The notes under the pieces were generated by a model. The model was not told the DNA's origin and searched no databases. It saw only the letters and a program-made list of their open reading frames with translations. DNA of 64,000 nt from Halothiobacillus sp. (GTDB lineage: Bacteria; Pseudomonadota; Gammaproteobacteria; Halothiobacillales; Halothiobacillaceae), in contig JADQCE010000003.1 in the NCBI GenBank assembly GCA_016278265.1, forward strand, positions 310,001 through 374,000. Reading direction: 5' to 3'. Positions within the stretch are counted from its first letter, which is position 1. The number at the start of each line of letters is the position of its first letter. A program made the position numbers and the translations under genes. Of the stretch, positions 1 to 8,243 are shown one piece after another.

Positions 1-294
1 CGACCGATCGCATCGCCGACATGATCGGCTCGCTGAAGACGACCATGCATCAGGCCGCCGAGCTGATGACTGACTCGAGCGAATACGCCGAGCGGACCCT
101 GCAGGAGGCCGAGCAGGCCGGCGGCCCAATCGCAACGAGGCGAGGCGCACGAGCTCAGTTCAGCATTGCAGGAGATCGCCGTGCTTGCCGGCGAGGCAAT
201 TGAGGTCAGTCGAGATAATGAGCGCATGGGGAGTGCCATGCGCGAACAGTCCGACGACCTGGGTGTGCTGGTGGGGCGTTTTCGTTTCTCTTGA
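1..294 (+). pseudogene. C-terminal end of a methyl-accepting chemotaxis protein, frameshifted
   Basis: The gene enters from the left edge. Frame 3 (from base 3) reads a chemoreceptor helix, with TDRIADMIGSLKTTMHQAAE followed by an Ala/Glu-rich heptad pattern, up to about base 119. Homology then continues in frame 1 from about base 121 (AAQSQRGEAHEL), ending in LVGRFRFS and a stop at 292-294. Ending in a short LVGRFR-type tail is typical of chemoreceptors. The switch corresponds to one extra base in the G/C run near 117-127. The frame-3 reading alone would stop early at about 201. Only the cytoplasmic signalling end is visible, so its ligand domain is unknown. It could be a true pseudogene or a base-calling error. 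Confidence 0.6.
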
Positions 295-337
295 TTCGCC
301 TGGCCTGATGAGTTCATTCGGTTCTCGAGTTTGGATA

Positions 338-381
338 CACAAAGGCCGCGCAACCGGAGTTCGGTCAGCGCGGCCTTTGTG
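338..381. terminator. bidirectional terminator between the chemoreceptor and gpmI
   Basis: Arms at 338-351 (CACAAAGGCCGCGC) and 368-381 are perfect reverse complements, with a 16-nt loop. The A-rich and T-rich flanks (AAA/TTT inside the stem ends) suit termination from both convergent genes. Confidence 0.7.
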
Positions 382-405
382 GCTCGCAAAGCCGGTGCGA
401 TTCCG

Positions 406-1941
406 TTAGCTGGAGGGTTTTTCCAGCAGCAGGGAGCGCTTCATTTTCTTCGGCATGGGCAGCCCCATCAGTTCTAGGACGGTCGCGGCGATATTGGCGA
501 TGCCGCCGCCGGTGCGCAGGCGCACCGGGGTCTTGTCGATGACGATGCAAGGCACTGGATAGGTGGTGTGCTGGGTGTGCGGGTCGCCGGTCACCGGGTC
601 GACCATCTCGTCACAGTTGCCGTGGTCGGCGGTGAGGATGATCGAGTAGCCCTGCTCCCGGGCGGCATCCACCAGGCGACCGACCTCCAGGTCGACCGTC
701 TCCATCGCCTTGATCACCGACTCGCGCACGGCCGTGTGCCCGACCATGTCGCCGTTGGCGAAGTTGACCAGCACGAAGCCGTACTGCTCGGCGCGCACGG
801 CGTCGATGGCCGCATCCGCCACCTCGCGCGCACTCATCTCCGGTTGCAGGTCGTAGGTCGCGACCTTGGGCGAGGGCACCATGACGCGGTCCTCGCCGGC
901 GAAGGTCTCTTCCTTGCCGCCGTTGAAGAAGAACGTCACGTGTGCGTATTTCTCGGTCTCGGCGCAGTGGAACTGCTTGATGCCGGCCTGGCTGATCGCC
1001 TCGGCCAGCACGTTCTTGGGCCGCTCGGGCGGGAAGCCGATCGGCGAGAGGAAGCGCGGGTCGTACTCGGTTAGGCAGGTGACCACGAGCGGGCGGTAGT
1101 TACCGCGGTCGAAGCCGGCGAATTCCGCCTGGCCAAGCGCCTCGGTGAGCTGGCGCGGGCGGTCGTTGCGGAAGTTGAAGAAGATCATCGAATCATCGGA
1201 CGACAGTGGCTCGAAGCCATCGAGCACCGCCGGGCGGATGAACTCGTCGTGCTGTTCGGCCGCGTAGGAGGCGGCCAGCGCCTCGCGCGCGTCGGCAAAG
1301 CGCGGGCCGTCGCCGCGGACGATGGCGTTGAACGCCTCCTCGGTGCGCTCCCAGCGCTGGTCTCGGTCCATCGCGTAGTACCGACCGCTGATGGTGGCGA
1401 TCGCGCCGTTGGCGTCCTTGAGCTTGGGCTCGAGCTGGTCGAGGTAGGTCCGGGCCGATTTCGGTGCCGTGTCGCGGCCGTCGGTGATCATGTGGATCAG
1501 CGGCCGGGCGCCGACCTTCTTCGCCATCTTGATCAGCGCGAGCAGGTGGCGGACATGGCTGTGCACGCCGCCGTCGGACACCAGGCCGATCAGGTGGATC
1601 GGGCGACCGGCATCGGCGGCCTTCTGCATCGCCTGGTTGATGGCGGCATTCTCGTAGAAGCTGCCGTCCTTGATCGCGTCGTCGATGCGTACCAGGTCCT
1701 GGCGATTGATCGCCCCGCAGCCCAGGGTCAGGTGACCGACCTCGGAGTTGCCCATCTGGCCGTCGGGCAGGCCGCAGGCCCGTCCGGAGGCCTCGATCAC
1801 CGTGTGGGGGTGGTTGGCGTACAGCTCGTCGAGTCGGGGCGTCTCGGCCAGACTCACGGCGTTGTGCTTGCGGCTCGGGTTGACGCCGACACCGTCCATG
1901 ATCACAAGGAGGACGGGGCGTCGCGGGGCGATATTGGACAT
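406..1941 (-). CDS. gpmI: 2,3-bisphosphoglycerate-independent phosphoglycerate mutase
   Basis: Cytoplasmic glycolytic and gluconeogenic enzyme that interconverts 3- and 2-phosphoglycerate using two Mn2+ ions. The product is 511 residues, the usual length for the iPGM family. The alkaline-phosphatase-like metal core is visible: Asp16 in VIMDG, the phosphorylated Ser66 in QMGNSEVGHL, and TADHGNCDEM near the C-terminus. I chose the ATG at 1941 because the product then starts directly before the conserved core and an AAGGAA-type ribosome site lies just upstream. A longer in-frame start at 2043 would add 34 low-quality residues. It is the last gene of the his-tat block and ends before the hairpin at 338-381. 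Confidence 0.95.
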   Translation of the reverse strand: MSNIAPRRPVLLVIMDGVGVNPSRKHNAVSLAETPRLDELYANHPHTVIEASGRACGLPDGQMGNSEVGHLTLGCGAINRQDLVRIDDAIKDGSFYENAAINQAMQKAADAGRPIHLIGLVSDGGVHSHVRHLLALIKMAKKVGARPLIHMITDGRDTAPKSARTYLDQLEPKLKDANGAIATISGRYYAMDRDQRWERTEEAFNAIVRGDGPRFADAREALAASYAAEQHDEFIRPAVLDGFEPLSSDDSMIFFNFRNDRPRQLTEALGQAEFAGFDRGNYRPLVVTCLTEYDPRFLSPIGFPPERPKNVLAEAISQAGIKQFHCAETEKYAHVTFFFNGGKEETFAGEDRVMVPSPKVATYDLQPEMSAREVADAAIDAVRAEQYGFVLVNFANGDMVGHTAVRESVIKAMETVDLEVGRLVDAAREQGYSIILTADHGNCDEMVDPVTGDPHTQHTTYPVPCIVIDKTPVRLRTGGGIANIAATVLELMGLPMPKKMKRSLLLEKPSS

Positions 1942-2093
1942 GGGCTTGCGTTCCTTGTTCGTGTTTCGGTTGTAGCCACCGGAGCGAATCGGGTGGCGCG
2001 CGCCGTCATCCGTCCGGCGGGGGCAGCGGGCCATCCGTTTCATTCTGGGTTGGGCGGGCGAGGGGCCCGCCCGGCCGACGAGGTCGGGCGGTA

Positions 2094-3227
2094 TTAGCGC
2101 CGGTCGTTGCGTTCGTCGTCGTTCGCGTCGGGCGTTTCGTCTCGACGCGCATCCGAGTCTTCTTGCCCGGATCCGGGTTCAGACGCGCTGGGCGTCTCCT
2201 CATCCTTGGTCTCTTTCTTGGTTTCGTTGCGAGCGGCTTCGGCTTCGGCTTCGGCCTCGATCGCCTCGAGAGTCTGTTGCTCGCGTTCGACTTCCTCGAA
2301 GGCGCGATCAAAGTCGAAATCGTCGTCCTTTTCGGTTTCGTAGGCCTGCTCCGGACCCGCGCGACTGGCCGCCGCACTGCCGCCTTGGCCGCCAGTGGGT
2401 GAGCCACCGCCCACGCCGCCGCCTGGTGGGGTGCCATCCGGCTCGGGTTCATCGTCGGTCGGCAACACCGGGCCGCCCTGGCGCTTGAGCAGGATGCGGC
2501 CGATGACGATCCCCAGTTCGTAGAGGAACCAGACCGGGATCGCCATCATGAACTGCGACAGGATGTCAGGCGGGGTGAAGATCGCGCCGAGGATGAATGC
2601 GACCAGGATCGCGTAGCGGCGCTTTTCCGCCAGTTGATCGGGTGTGACCACGCCGATCAGGATCAACAGCACGGTCGCCACCGGTACCTCGAAGACGAAG
2701 CCGAAGGCGAAGAACATCGTGATGACGAAGCTCAGGTACTCGTTGATGTCGGGCGCGAAGCTGACTCCTGCCGGGCCGGAGCCGGCGAGAAAACCGAAGA
2801 CCACCGGGAAGACCGCGAAATAGGCGAAGGCGGCGCCCAGGTAGAACAGGAAGGTGCTGGAAAATACCAGCGGGACCACCATCTTGCGCTCGTGCTGGTA
2901 GAGCCCCGGGGCGATAAAGGCCCAGAGCTGATAGAGCAGGAACGGGATTGCCAGGAACAGGGCCGTGAAGCCGGCCAGCTTGAGCGGGATGAAGAAGGTC
3001 GATGCGACCTGTACCGCGATCATGGTGGCGCCTTCCGGCAGGAACTGGGACAGCGGTTCCGAGAGGAGGCGGAACAGATCATTGCGGAACGGGAACAGCG
3101 CCAGGAACAGGACGAAGACCACGGCCACCGACTTGATCAGCCGGTTGCGCAGTTCGACCAGGTGCGAGACGAAACCCGCCAGACCGGAGGGTTCGTCAGT
3201 TGTCGCGTCCGCGTTCCGTTGGCTCAT
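2094..3227 (-). CDS. tatC: Sec-independent translocase TatC with a long acidic C-terminal tail
   Basis: Inner-membrane core of the twin-arginine translocase. With TatB it binds RR signal peptides of folded exported proteins. Residues 1 to about 255 give the normal six-helix protein, with an N-terminal SHLVELRNRL motif and a conserved P/F-rich periplasmic loop. About 120 further residues follow: a Gly/Pro-rich spacer, then a very acidic and charged tail rich in Glu, Asp and Lys. Typical TatC is about 250 residues and lacks this tail. The start overlaps the end of tatB by 32 nt, so translation is likely coupled. The topology would place the tail in the cytoplasm. Confidence 0.93.
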   Translation of the reverse strand: MSQRNADATTDEPSGLAGFVSHLVELRNRLIKSVAVVFVLFLALFPFRNDLFRLLSEPLSQFLPEGATMIAVQVASTFFIPLKLAGFTALFLAIPFLLYQLWAFIAPGLYQHERKMVVPLVFSSTFLFYLGAAFAYFAVFPVVFGFLAGSGPAGVSFAPDINEYLSFVITMFFAFGFVFEVPVATVLLILIGVVTPDQLAEKRRYAILVAFILGAIFTPPDILSQFMMAIPVWFLYELGIVIGRILLKRQGGPVLPTDDEPEPDGTPPGGGVGGGSPTGGQGGSAAASRAGPEQAYETEKDDDFDFDRAFEEVEREQQTLEAIEAEAEAEAARNETKKETKDEETPSASEPGSGQEDSDARRDETPDANDDERNDRR

Positions 3228-3789
3228 CTTGGTCTTTTGCCGTCGATTCCTGGGTCGTGGCCGGCTCGGCCGGGGCGTCGGCTTCGGCCGACTCGAATGG
3301 GCGGCGGAAGGTCTCGCCGGTCTCCGATTCCAGTCGGCTCAGCTCGTCCTCGAAGGTGTCGGGCTCTTCGTCAGCGAGTGCCTTGAGGCGGCTGCCCTCG
3401 GCATCTGTGGTCGTGTCGCGGCTCGCGCTGGCCGACTTGCCGGCCTTGTCGAGTCGAGCCTTCTCGGCCTCGGCCGAACTGCGCATGGTCTGTTCGGCAT
3501 CGGAAAGGGCGCCCTTGACGCTCTTCCCGGTATCCGAGAGGTCGTCACGCGTCTCTTCAACCATCGCTCGCAGCTTGCTGATCTCGGATTCCTGCGAGTT
3601 CAGCAGCTGCTTCATGTCCTGCATGTTGAACTCGCTGTCCATCTCGGCCTTGGCGTTGGCGACGAACTTGCGGACCTTGTAGGTCCACTCGCCCGCCTTG
3701 CGCGCTACGCCAGGCAGCCGTTCGGGGCCGATGACCACCAGGGCCACGACCAGAATGAGCGACACTTCCCAGAAGCTGAAACCGAACAC
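3196..3789 (-). CDS. tatB: Sec-independent translocase TatB
   Basis: Tat receptor-complex subunit. One N-terminal transmembrane helix (about residues 6-20) contains the characteristic Glu8. It is followed by the GPERLP hinge and an amphipathic helix, then a long charged coiled-coil-like tail to residue 197. The GPxRLP hinge after a Glu8-containing helix separates TatB from TatA. It sits between tatA (26-nt gap) and tatC (32-nt overlap), in the standard tatABC order. The C-terminal region is Glu/Ala/Ser-rich and poorly conserved, as usual for the family. Confidence 0.93.
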   Translation of the reverse strand: MFGFSFWEVSLILVVALVVIGPERLPGVARKAGEWTYKVRKFVANAKAEMDSEFNMQDMKQLLNSQESEISKLRAMVEETRDDLSDTGKSVKGALSDAEQTMRSSAEAEKARLDKAGKSASASRDTTTDAEGSRLKALADEEPDTFEDELSRLESETGETFRRPFESAEADAPAEPATTQESTAKDQDEPTERGRDN

Positions 3790-3815
3790 GGATCAATACC
3801 GATGCGCGCTGGGGA

Positions 3816-4106
3816 TCAGCTGCCCTTGCGCTCGGTCGACTTCTCGGCGGTCTTCTCCTTGCCCGCCTCAATGGTCTCGCTTTCGATTACCCGGTTCGCG
3901 TTGGGCTCTTCGCCTTCCTTGTGCTCCAGGTTCTCGCTGCGCTTCTGCTCGTCCTCTTCCTTCTCCGACTCGTCCTTGACCGCGGACTTGAAGCCCTTGA
4001 TCGCAGAGCCCAGATCGCCGCCGATATTCTTCAGGCGCTTGGTGCCGAACAGAAGCAACACGATGGCGAGAATGATCAGCCAGTGCCAGATGCTAAAAGT
4101 ACCCAT
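3816..4106 (-). CDS. tatA: Sec-independent translocase TatA
   Basis: Pore-forming or membrane-thinning Tat subunit. It is 96 residues long, with one short transmembrane helix (residues 5-19), the Phe20-Gly21 hinge (LLFGTKRL) and an amphipathic helix ([18 protein letters not shown]), followed by a charged tail. TatA and TatE are hard to separate by sequence; the tatABC order supports tatA. It lies 26 nt downstream of hisE, so it is probably cotranscribed with the his genes. Confidence 0.93.
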   Translation of the reverse strand: MGTFSIWHWLIILAIVLLLFGTKRLKNIGGDLGSAIKGFKSAVKDESEKEEDEQKRSENLEHKEGEEPNANRVIESETIEAGKEKTAEKSTERKGS

Positions 4107-4132
4107 GATCGCAATCTCCTACTGATGTTCTA

Positions 4133-4474
4133 TCAATCTTGTGCGCGCCGTGCCTTTTCTTCAAGGCCCGACAATCCGAATCGGCGTTCGAGCTCTTCGA
4201 GCACGTCCGCCGGGGTTAGGTTGGCATCGGCCAGCAGTACCAGGCTGTGGAACCACAGGTCGGCCATTTCGTTGATCAATTCGTCGCGGTCGTCGCCTAC
4301 CGCGGCAAGCGCGACCTCGACCCCTTCTTCGCCCACTTTCTGGGCGATCTTCGCCCGTCCTTTCTTATACAGGCTGGCGACGTAGGAGCTGTCCGCATCC
4401 GCGCCCTTGCGTTGCTCGAGCAGGGCGGCGAGCTGTTCCAGCACCTCGGTCGAGCGTTGGTCAGCTGCTGCCAT
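4133..4474 (-). CDS. hisE: phosphoribosyl-ATP pyrophosphatase
   Basis: Second step of histidine synthesis: removes pyrophosphate from phosphoribosyl-ATP to give PR-AMP. The 113-residue all-helical MazG-like protein shows [20 protein letters not shown] and the downstream [13 protein letters not shown] metal-binding Glu/Asp region. HisE is a separate protein here rather than a HisIE fusion. Its start overlaps the end of hisI by 14 nt. Confidence 0.95.
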   Translation of the reverse strand: MAAADQRSTEVLEQLAALLEQRKGADADSSYVASLYKKGRAKIAQKVGEEGVEVALAAVGDDRDELINEMADLWFHSLVLLADANLTPADVLEELERRFGLSGLEEKARRAQD

Positions 4475-4889
4475 AGATCGCTCCCGGGGATTTCCTGACC
4501 TCGTCGGTCGTCTGCCAACGGCCGTCCTTGAGGCGACGGTAGAAGCAGGACTTGCGGCCGGTGTGGCAGGCGATTCCGCCGTGTTGTTCGATCGACAGCA
4601 GCAGCACGTCGCCGTCGCAGTCGAGCCGGATCTCGCGCACCGTCTGCGTGTGGCCGCTCTGCTCGCCCTTGTGCCAGAGCTTCTGGCGCGAGCGGGAGAA
4701 GTACACCGCCTCGCCCAGCTCGACGGTCTTTTCGACCGCCTCGCGGTTCATCCAGGCGAACATCAGCACCCGGCCGGTCACGGCGTCCTGCGCGATCGCC
4801 GGCACCAGGCCGTGATCGTCGAAGGCGATTGTCTCGATCCAGTCGCGCGACTCGCGGAAAGCCGGGGGTGTTGCCTGAGCTTCGGTCAC
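4461..4889 (-). CDS. hisI: phosphoribosyl-AMP cyclohydrolase
   Basis: Third step of histidine synthesis: opens the adenine ring of PR-AMP, Zn-dependent. The 142 residues include [11 protein letters not shown], the DCDGD metal motif, and the Zn-ligand cysteines in [15 protein letters not shown]. The length fits monofunctional HisI. It is separated from hisF by 98 nt, the largest gap in the his block, where a weak internal promoter can be drawn. Confidence 0.95.
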   Translation of the reverse strand: MTEAQATPPAFRESRDWIETIAFDDHGLVPAIAQDAVTGRVLMFAWMNREAVEKTVELGEAVYFSRSRQKLWHKGEQSGHTQTVREIRLDCDGDVLLLSIEQHGGIACHTGRKSCFYRRLKDGRWQTTDEVRKSPGAIYGSS

Positions 4890-4936
4890 TGTGGGTCTCG
4901 TCGATCAGTGGTGGGCGAGCCGGTGAGCGGCGCCGG

Positions 4937-4966
4937 AGTATATCAGGGTTGGCGGAAAAACCGTCA
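4937..4966 (-). promoter_or_regulatory. possible internal sigma-70 promoter before hisI-hisE-tatABC
   Basis: On the minus strand, TATACT (4937-4942) is preceded by TGACGG (4961-4966) with an 18-nt spacer. It lies in the 98-nt gap between hisF and hisI, the only sizeable gap inside the his genes. The -35 is a partial match only. Confidence 0.35.
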
Positions 4967-4987
4967 GCCCCGCCGGCGCCGCCAGGG

Positions 4988-5761
4988 TCAGTCCCGCACC
5001 TCGATGCCGGCCTCGGCCATCACGGTCTTGGCCTCGGCGATGCTGTGGGTGCCGAAGTGAAAAATGCTGGCGGCGAGCACGGCATCGGCATGCCCCTGCA
5101 CGATGCCCTCGACCAGGTGGTCAAGGTTGCCCACGCCGCCCGAGGCGATCACGGGAATCGGCACCGCGTCGCTGATCGTGCGGGTCAGCTCCAGGTCGAA
5201 GCCCTGCTGCATGCCGTCGCGGTCCATGCTGGTGACCAGCAGTTCGCCGGCACCCAGTTCGGCCATGTATCGGGCCCATTTGACCGCATCGAGTCCGGTG
5301 GGGTTGCGCCCGCCATGGGTGAATATCTCCCAGCGGGGGGGCTCGTCCTCGCCGGAAACGCGCCGGGCATCGATGGCGACCACGATGCACTGTGAGCCGA
5401 CCGCGTCGCTCATCTCCTTGATGCGCTCGGGATGATGGACCGCCGCGGTGTTGATCGAGACCTTGTCGGCACCCGCGTGCAGCAGCCGACGGACATCGGC
5501 CAAGGTGCGGATGCCGCCGCCGACGGTCAGCGGGATGAACACCTCGGCCGCCACGGCCTCGACCACGTGCTGCATGGTCTCGCGGCCTTCGTGGGAGGCG
5601 GAGATGTCGAGGAAGGTCAGCTCGTCGGCACCGGCCTGGTTGTAGCGGCGCGCCGCCTCGACCGGGTCGCCGGCGTCACGCAGCCCTTCGAACTGCACGC
5701 CCTTGACCACACGGCCCTCGGCCACGTCCAGGCAGGGGATGATGCGTTTTGCCAGTCCCAC
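4988..5761 (-). CDS. hisF: imidazole glycerol phosphate synthase, cyclase subunit
   Basis: TIM-barrel subunit that pairs with HisH. It uses ammonia to turn PRFAR into imidazole glycerol phosphate and AICAR. It is 257 residues long; the two catalytic aspartates are Asp12 in IIPCLDV and Asp131 in VVAIDARR. The phosphate-binding glycine loops TVGGGI and VIASGGVG are present. It lies 3 nt after hisA, consistent with coupled translation. Confidence 0.96.
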   Translation of the reverse strand: MGLAKRIIPCLDVAEGRVVKGVQFEGLRDAGDPVEAARRYNQAGADELTFLDISASHEGRETMQHVVEAVAAEVFIPLTVGGGIRTLADVRRLLHAGADKVSINTAAVHHPERIKEMSDAVGSQCIVVAIDARRVSGEDEPPRWEIFTHGGRNPTGLDAVKWARYMAELGAGELLVTSMDRDGMQQGFDLELTRTISDAVPIPVIASGGVGNLDHLVEGIVQGHADAVLAASIFHFGTHSIAEAKTVMAEAGIEVRD

Positions 5762-5764
5762 GGC

Positions 5765-6520
5765 CTACTCGGTGAACGGCGGGATGCCCGCGCGGTCGTC
5801 GATGCGTTTCTGGGCTTCTTGGAGGTCGATGCTGCCCTCGTAGAGCGCCCGACCGATGATCGCGCCGGAAACGCCGTCATCGGCGGCGTCGATCAACAGA
5901 TCGATGTCGCTCATGTCGGTCACGCCGCCCGAGGCGATGATGGGGATGCGCACGGACTTGGCCAGCTCGCGGGTGGCCTCGATGTTCGCCCCCTGCATCA
6001 TGCCGTCGCGGGAAATGTCGGTGAACACGATCGCAGCGACGCCGTCCTGCTCGAAGCGTTGCGCCATGTCGTGGATGTCGTGGTGCGAGAGCTTCGACCA
6101 GCCGTCAATGGCCACCTTGCCGTCCCGGGCATCCAGGCCAATGATGATGTGCCCGGGGAAGGCCAGGCAGACATCCTCGACGAAATGCGGCTCGGAGACG
6201 GCCTTGGTGCCGATGATCACGTAGTCCACACCCAGCTCGAGGTACTGCTCGATGGTGGCCTCGTCGCGAATGCCGCCACCGACTTGGATCGGCAGGTCCG
6301 GGTAGGCCTCGCAGATGGCCTGGATGACTTCGCGGTTCTTGGGGCTGCCGGCAAAGGCGCCGTCGAGGTCAACCAGGTGCAGGCGGCGCGCGCCGGCCTC
6401 CACCCAGCGGCCGGCCACGGCGACCGGGTCGTCGGAAAAGACGGTGTCGTCCTCCATGCGCCCCTGGCGCAGGCGCACGCATTTGCCTTCCTTTAGATCG
6501 ATGGCGGGAATCAGGAGCAT
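5765..6520 (-). CDS. hisA: ProFAR isomerase (phosphoribosylformimino-AICAR-P isomerase)
   Basis: Fourth step of histidine synthesis, an Amadori rearrangement on a TIM barrel homologous to HisF. It is 251 residues long, with Asp8 in IPAIDL and Asp130 in [10 protein letters not shown] as catalytic acids, plus the VGGGI phosphate loop. It lies between hisH (43-nt gap) and hisF (3-nt gap). Confidence 0.96.
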   Translation of the reverse strand: MLLIPAIDLKEGKCVRLRQGRMEDDTVFSDDPVAVAGRWVEAGARRLHLVDLDGAFAGSPKNREVIQAICEAYPDLPIQVGGGIRDEATIEQYLELGVDYVIIGTKAVSEPHFVEDVCLAFPGHIIIGLDARDGKVAIDGWSKLSHHDIHDMAQRFEQDGVAAIVFTDISRDGMMQGANIEATRELAKSVRIPIIASGGVTDMSDIDLLIDAADDGVSGAIIGRALYEGSIDLQEAQKRIDDRAGIPPFTE

Positions 6521-6563
6521 GGTTCAGGCGTCCTCGAAATGCGGCTGTCGTGTTGCGATGCGG

Positions 6564-7196
6564 TCAGGACCACGGTCCGGACCAGCGGGTGAAATTGGCC
6601 AGGAGCTTGAGGCCGTCGTCGGCGCTCTTCTCCGGGTGGGCCTGGATGGCGAAGACGTAGTCGTCGGCCAGCGCGGCGCAGTAGGTCAGGTCGTAGTCGG
6701 CCGTCGCGACCGGGTGGGCCGGGTCGGTCGGCTCGCAGTAATAGCTGTGCACGAAATAGAAGCGCGCGTCCTGACGAATGCCGGCAAACAGCGGGTGATC
6801 CTGCGTCTGGTGCAGCTGGTTCCAGCCCATCTGCGGCACCTTGAGCGACTCGTCCTCGGGGCGAAAGCGCTTGACCTGGCCGGGAAACCAGCCCATTAGG
6901 TCGACGCCGTCGTTCTCTTCCGAACGTTCCAACAGCACCTGCATGCCCATGCAGATGCCGAGAAACGGTCGGGTCTGCGCCGCCTCGCGCAGGGCGGCGG
7001 GCAGGTGGCGCTCGCGCAGCTTGGCCATGCACTGGGCCGCCGCGCCCTGGCCGGGGAAGACCACCTTCTCGGACTCCAGGATCACCTCGGGGGCGTCGGT
7101 CAGCACCACGTGGGCGCCGTCCGGGGCGACGTGCTCGATGGCCTTGACCACCGAGCGCAGGTTGCCCATCCCGTAGTCGACGACGGCGATCTGCAT
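6564..7196 (-). CDS. hisH: imidazole glycerol phosphate synthase, glutaminase subunit
   Basis: Class I glutamine amidotransferase that supplies ammonia to HisF. It is 210 residues long. The catalytic triad is visible: Cys82 in FLGICMGMQ, and His187 and Glu189 in AIQAHPEKS. The oxyanion loop FPGQGAA is present (PGVG in most HisH, here PGQG). Its ATG overlaps the stop codon of hisB by one base. Confidence 0.96.
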   Translation of the reverse strand: MQIAVVDYGMGNLRSVVKAIEHVAPDGAHVVLTDAPEVILESEKVVFPGQGAAAQCMAKLRERHLPAALREAAQTRPFLGICMGMQVLLERSEENDGVDLMGWFPGQVKRFRPEDESLKVPQMGWNQLHQTQDHPLFAGIRQDARFYFVHSYYCEPTDPAHPVATADYDLTYCAALADDYVFAIQAHPEKSADDGLKLLANFTRWSGPWS

Positions 7197-7789
7197 TACA
7201 ACGAACCCTTGGTCGAGGGAACCACGTCCGCCTGGCGCTCATCGGCGCTCAAGGCCATGCGCAGCGCGCGGCCGAAGGCCTTGAACATCGTCTCGGCCTG
7301 GTGGTGCGCGTTGCGCCCGCGCAGGTTGTCGACGTGCAGCGTCGCACCGGCGTGGTTGACGAAACCGCGGAAGAACTCCTCGACCAGTTCGGTCTCGAAG
7401 CGGCCGATCAGCGACCGGGTGAAGTCGCAGTCGAACTCGAGCCCAGGCCGTCCGGACAGGTCGATCACCACCCGCGAGAGCGCCTCGTCCAGCGGCACGT
7501 AGGCGTGGCCGTAGCGGTAGATGCCGCGCTTGTCGCCGACGGCCTTGGCTACGGCCTGGCCGAGCACGATGCCGCAGTCCTCGACCGTGTGGTGGTCGTC
7601 GATCTCGGTGTCGCCGTCGCAGGTCAGCGTGATGTCGATCAGCCCGTGGCGCGCGATCTGGTCGAGCATGTGTTCAAAGAACGGTACGCCGGTCTCGAGC
7701 CGGGCCTCGCCGGTGCCGTCGAGGTTGATCTCGATGGCGATGCGGGTCTCGTTGGTCTCGCGGCGAATCTGCGCGGTGCGTGCGGCCAT
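7196..7789 (-). CDS. hisB: imidazoleglycerol-phosphate dehydratase
   Basis: Mn-dependent dehydration of imidazole glycerol phosphate to imidazole acetol phosphate. The 197-residue monofunctional form lacks the HAD phosphatase domain of the enterobacterial HisB. The two metal motifs DDHHTVED and NAHHQAE are present. It is the first gene of the hisBHAFIE block; hisG, hisD and hisC are not in the window. The 5' leader from the predicted promoter is about 50 nt, too short for a classical his attenuator. Confidence 0.96.
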   Translation of the reverse strand: MAARTAQIRRETNETRIAIEINLDGTGEARLETGVPFFEHMLDQIARHGLIDITLTCDGDTEIDDHHTVEDCGIVLGQAVAKAVGDKRGIYRYGHAYVPLDEALSRVVIDLSGRPGLEFDCDFTRSLIGRFETELVEEFFRGFVNHAGATLHVDNLRGRNAHHQAETMFKAFGRALRMALSADERQADVVPSTKGSL

Positions 7790-7848
7790 GTCGGTTCGCG
7801 TCTCGGGCGGATTGAATTGGATTGAACGGGAAAGCTCCCCGAACCCGG

Positions 7849-7877
7849 AGCATACAATGCCCGCCGCGGCGCGTCAG
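7849..7877 (-). promoter_or_regulatory. sigma-70-like promoter of the his-tat block
   Basis: On the minus strand, CTGACG (7872-7877), a 17-nt spacer, then TATGCT (7849-7854). It lies about 60 nt upstream of hisB and no leader peptide is visible between. Confidence 0.5.
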
Positions 7878-7941
7878 CCTTTGCTCGGAAAACGACTTGG
7901 CTCGCGGCGCCCGGATCTGCCCTGATCCGGCCCCGGCGGGG

Positions 7942-7970
7942 TTGACCGCGCGTCGTTTTTGCCGTTAAAT
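7942..7970 (+). promoter_or_regulatory. promoter of tRNA-Phe
   Basis: TTGACC (7942-7947), a 17-nt spacer, TTAAAT (7965-7970), followed by the GC-rich discriminator GCGCAGCC typical of stringently controlled stable-RNA promoters. The tRNA begins about 57 nt later. Confidence 0.6.
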
Positions 7971-8033
7971 GCGCAGCCTCGTCGCCCGGCGAAGGCGCCT
8001 GATTGCAGGTCGCCGGCAGCGAGAAGCGGACAT

Positions 8034-8109
8034 GGCCAGATAGCTCAGTTGGTAGAGCAGGGGATTGAAAATCCCCGTGTCGGGGGTTCGATTCCCTCTC
8101 TGGCCACCA
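8034..8109 (+). tRNA. tRNA-Phe (GAA)
   Basis: 76-nt cloverleaf. The acceptor GGCCAGA pairs with TCTGGCC (8099-8105), then A and an encoded CCA. The anticodon loop reads GAA within GGGGATTGAAAATCCCC, and the T loop is TTCGATT. It stands alone between its own promoter and terminator. Confidence 0.98.
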
Positions 8110-8120
8110 CGATTCCCGAA

Positions 8121-8150
8121 AACCCCCGATCCCCCGATCGGGGGTTTTTT
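8121..8150 (+). terminator. terminator of tRNA-Phe
   Basis: The stem AACCCCCGAT (8121-8130) pairs with ATCGGGGGTT (8137-8146) and runs into six T residues at 8145-8150. Confidence 0.85.
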
Positions 8151-8243
8151 CGTTGCGGGGAAGACGGTCCGGCGAGGCTGTCTTTTGTGCCGACGCTGCT
8201 GGCCGCATACTGCCCGTGTCAATGGCAAAGGCAGAGTGCATCG

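Noticed and set aside
1249-2097. 282-codon plus-strand frame opposite gpmI
   Set aside because: Composition is the antisense shadow of gpmI, with no motif or ribosome site.
7790-7848. Possible his leader peptide or attenuator
   Set aside because: The leader is about 50 nt, with no run of His codons and no alternative hairpins.
8121-8243. Longer start for the diguanylate cyclase, running through tRNA-Phe
   Set aside because: That frame would be translated across a tRNA and its terminator; the PAS domain begins after 8244.
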